Of a stretch of DNA of 64,000 nucleotides, positions 61,701 to 64,000 are shown one piece after another. Below the pieces are notes generated by a model. The model worked only from the letters and a program-made list of their open reading frames with translations, was not told the DNA's origin and ran no database searches. How positions within the stretch are numbered: the first letter of the stretch is position 1; each line of letters begins with the position of its first letter. The position numbers and the translations under genes were made by a program. The stretch is from Mytilus edulis (lineage: Eukaryota > Mollusca > Bivalvia > Mytilida > Mytilidae). The stretch lies in NCBI RefSeq assembly GCF_963676685.1, contig NC_092344.1:43760411-43824410 (forward strand), given 5' to 3'.

Positions 61701-61762
61701 GTCTACGACCATATCACGTTGAAAACACCGGTTCTCGTCCGATCACCGAAGTTAAGCAACGT
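61701..61762 (+). pseudogene. 5S ribosomal RNA, copy 4, 5' part (interrupted)
   Basis: Nucleotides 1-62 of a 5S gene, cut at AAGCAACGT by the retroposon at 61763. The downstream control box is missing from this half, so it should not be transcribed as functional 5S. Confidence 0.95.
61727..61762 (+). repeat. Left target-site duplication in 5S copy 4
   Basis: 36 nt (5S nucleotides 27-62) beginning ACCGGTTCTCG, repeated at 63521-63556. The first A is ambiguous with the poly(A) tail, so the duplication is 35 or 36 nt, long even for a LINE-type insertion. Confidence 0.93.
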
Positions 61763-63520
61763 GGTGGTCGAGTGGACCTTTAAGTGACTGGACGTTGTGT
61801 TTATGTCTAAGGAAATATTTACTATGTTATAAGTGATTGCTCGGATTTCCAAGCATATTTTCGGAATATAAACGTTCTAACTTGTATCAGAAGTAAGTTT
61901 TTGACTTTAATTATAACAAAACTGTCGTTTGTAATGTTTTACATTATTGTAAACATTGTCGTATAGAAAGAGGCTACCCAAGGGTGAATTATATTATAAT
62001 GGAGAGACTTCCATCCTTATTAAGGAGTACTATTGAAAATGCTTGTGAACAATTTCGAAATATTACATTTACTGTGCATGGTGAAAGTGACAGAGCACGT
62101 ATTTCTATAATGTTTGCAAATGAAGATACAAATAAAAGTAAACGTAAGTCGATTTCAACTGTCAACCGTGACAAAAAACGAATGAAAGAGTATAACAACA
62201 GTGTTGAAACTATTTCGAATATTGAAAATCATATCGAGATGATTCATTCAGATTGTGTATTTGAAAGCAATAAAATACAGGACGAAACAGTGGCGGCAAA
62301 TACATCGGATATAATGGACATTGAAGATAACCCGTCTGAGGCCTCCGTTATAGCATGTTCATGTAACATTGAAACCGGTATAGAACGTCCAAATATAGAA
62401 CTGAGTGCAATCGATACAGGTAAAGAATTGTCTGTATCAGTTAATTGTGTCAATAGAAAAAATGTAAATAAAAACAAAGGTAGATTATCCATGGACAAAA
62501 TTGAAAGGAATAAATGTAATACAAAAGATGATGAACTTTCAGAATTTCCGCCGCTTAGTAAAGTAAATTACAGGGATATTCTATCTGCTACATCTCAACG
62601 CAATAATTTGGTAGAAAATAATGACAAAAGTAAACAAACATTTCCGTCAAATATTGCAACTGATATAAAGTTAATTCCAAAATTTGTTTTGAAACAATCA
62701 GGAGGTCGTAACGAATTGTTGATCGGAAAAACATTGAGGAATCGTCTGATATTGTATCATATAGATGAGAAAGAATTTGAAATACTCGATTGCAGTGACC
62801 GAGGTTTCTATAAATTTAATAAAGTGTTGACTGAAGATTTTCGTGATGTAAGAACTATACCGAAATTGATGACTGATGATGTGAGAAAAGGACTAGATGA
62901 GATGATAGAATTTGCGACAAATAAAAAACTTTAAATGTTTTATTATTTTATTATATGTTGATTTGTAAGAGAGATAGTTTGTATGTTGTTTGTGAGTATG
63001 TTGTGGAAAAGTTTTTCCAAATATTTTGAAAATTTTTGTGCTCTGTTTGCATGTCTTAAAATAGCTGATGATTGACTCGATATTTAATACTTCGAATTTT
63101 GATTGCATTGTGGAATGGAATCCAGCCCAGTGCGAACAATATTTTCTATTGTATTATTTTTTGTCCTCTGTCGGAAAATAAGACGTCATAATCATTTTTC
63201 ACTCAAAATTTTCTTTGTATTCTGTGTAAGCTTTTTATCAATTTGAATGTATGTGCTGAATGGTAGATAAGAGTGAGTTAGAATATAAGTATATGAATAT
63301 TTTTCTATAAGGATATAATATGATATCTATATATGAGTATATAACCAGATAATTGTGTTCGTGACAAATATTTCACGCATTTGAATTGTAAATGTAGAAT
63401 ATTGAATGTTTCTTTTCAGAGAAAGGACAGTAATTGATAATAATGTTTTTCATTGATGTGTAATTCTGAACTGTGATATGTAAATACGAAGTTTGATTAT
63501 AATAAAGATAAAAAAAAAAA
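61763..63520 (+). mobile_element. Poly(A)-tailed retroposon inserted in a 5S rRNA gene
   Basis: 1758 bp between identical 35-36-bp copies of 5S sequence, ending in about ten A residues. These are hallmarks of target-primed reverse transcription. It starts GGTGGTCGAGTGGACC, which looks like a tRNA A-box region, and carries one 311-codon ORF but no reverse transcriptase. 5S-specific LINEs (Mutsu) are known in fish, so this could be a non-autonomous relative. Alternatively it is a retroposed mRNA that landed here. An AATAAA (63501-63506) lies only about four bases before the A tract, closer than usual for an mRNA. Confidence 0.88.
61999..62934 (+). CDS. Unknown 311-codon protein of the 5S-inserted retroposon
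   Basis: An intact ORF from ATG at 61999 (context ATAATGG). The open frame extends five codons upstream to a GTG, but the ATG is the natural start. The N-terminal ~40 residues (RSTIENACEQFRNITFTVHG) look folded; residues about 45-190 are polar, with Asn, Lys, Asp and Ser predominating, and look disordered. SEFPPLSKVNYRDIL lies near residues 185-200; short FPPL motifs of this kind also occur in some retroelement ORF1 proteins. The last ~85 residues (IPKFVLKQSG to the end) look like a compact domain. I recognise no family. It could be an ORF1-like RNA-binding protein or the product of a retrocopied host gene. Confidence 0.6.
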   Translation: MERLPSLLRSTIENACEQFRNITFTVHGESDRARISIMFANEDTNKSKRKSISTVNRDKKRMKEYNNSVETISNIENHIEMIHSDCVFESNKIQDETVAANTSDIMDIEDNPSEASVIACSCNIETGIERPNIELSAIDTGKELSVSVNCVNRKNVNKNKGRLSMDKIERNKCNTKDDELSEFPPLSKVNYRDILSATSQRNNLVENNDKSKQTFPSNIATDIKLIPKFVLKQSGGRNELLIGKTLRNRLILYHIDEKEFEILDCSDRGFYKFNKVLTEDFRDVRTIPKLMTDDVRKGLDEMIEFATNKKL

Positions 63521-63614
63521 ACCGGTTCTCGTCCGATCACCGAAGTTAAGCAACGTCGAGCCCGGTTAGTACTTGGATGGGTGACCGCCTGGGAATACCG
63601 GGTGTTGTAGACAT
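63521..63614 (+). pseudogene. 5S ribosomal RNA, copy 4, 3' part
   Basis: Nucleotides 27-120 of a 5S gene after the retroposon; 63521-63556 is the duplicated target. Because of the duplication this piece has the entire internal control region (about nt 50-97) but lacks the normal 5' end, which is replaced by poly(A) sequence. Transcription from it, if any, would give a chimeric RNA. Confidence 0.95.
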
Positions 63615-64000
63615 TTCTTTTCTTTTTCTTTTTTTAATATTTGTATTTTTTCGCACCTTCAGAGAAGTGAAAAAGTTTATAGATTTTATTACTGAAACAT
63701 GAATTTTTGATATCAAGGTTTAGAACAGTAGCAACGTTGGTCAAACAAAGTTTTCTCCCCTTGCTACTGTTCTATAATCGAATGTCATAGCGACGGCTTC
63801 TGAAACTGAGGCTATACGTTGGATTTCACACGGCAAGCCGGGTAAGTGATTTTTTTTCTCTCCTCTCAATTTGTCTCCTTTCAAGACTGCTCTGCCGTGT
63901 ATGCCGTTTTTTGCACGTCTCTGTATTTGTTTCACAGCTTCGTTTTATATCATGGAATAAGACTGCCCTTTTCTTTTCAGACGAAATGATATTCCCCGCT

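Larger units (their letters stand above)
59289..64000. repeat. 5S rDNA cluster with inverted arrangement
   Basis: Repeat units of about 770 bp, each one 120-nt 5S gene plus about 650 bp of spacer. Two units are on the minus strand and then two on the plus strand; spacing between starts is 768 bp on the left and 771 bp on the right. The orientation switches at about 60487-60488, where the minus-strand spacer stops and plus-strand spacer starts at a different phase. The spacers are nearly identical, and the array runs past the window end. Confidence 0.95.

Overview
The window looks like nuclear DNA of a marine bivalve, probably a mussel-like mollusc. It is AT-rich and intron/TE-like rather than operon-like. 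It carries a metazoan 5S rRNA cluster, mollusc-type tRNA-derived SINEs and animal-type retroelements. No intact ordinary host protein gene is visible; almost everything is repeat or mobile DNA. The species is inferred, not demonstrated.

Region 1 (1-43143) is one tandem satellite array of about 2200-bp units, roughly eleven units' worth and nearly identical to one another. Two large insertions split it. At 8274-14369 lies a 6.1-kb element with about 0.9-kb terminal inverted repeats (TIRs) built largely from 21-bp minisatellites; it is flanked by a 6-bp duplication (GGTAAG). At 25769-37820 lies a 12-kb Ty3/gypsy LTR retrotransposon on the minus strand, flanked by a 4-bp duplication (CTAT). Its LTRs are about 2.4-2.5 kb and contain a 54-bp minisatellite with 15 versus 13 regular copies. 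It has a tRNA-Leu-type primer-binding site, gag, pol broken by a frameshift in RNase H, and an extra 397-codon ORF downstream of integrase. That ORF combines zinc-finger motifs, a poly-Ser tract and a KCTD-type BTB/T1 domain. It is the most unusual coding feature of the window.

Region 2 (43144-51750) has no intact gene. It holds a decayed kinase relic (43206-43735), a 1.9-kb foldback element with a 5-bp duplication (44497-46414), a degenerate A/T-rich minisatellite interrupted by a five-unit ~357-bp tandem array (46684-48257), a (CA)n microsatellite, and a diverged inverted relic of the 2.2-kb satellite (about 51255-51485).

Region 3 (51751-56972) is a decayed DIRS-type tyrosine-recombinase retrotransposon on the minus strand. 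A 323-bp inverted-repeat element carrying its terminal sequence abuts it.

Region 4 (56973-64000) contains another copy of a dispersed mollusc repeat and then a 5S rDNA cluster (from about 59289 to the window end). Two 5S genes are on the minus strand and two on the plus strand, diverging from an inversion junction near 60487. The fourth gene is interrupted at nucleotide 62 by a 1758-bp poly(A)-tailed retroposon with a 35-36-bp target duplication and an intact 311-codon ORF of unknown function.

The elements do not form a pathway. They record layered events: satellite amplification, then young insertions into it, and separate target-directed or opportunistic insertions into the 5S array.
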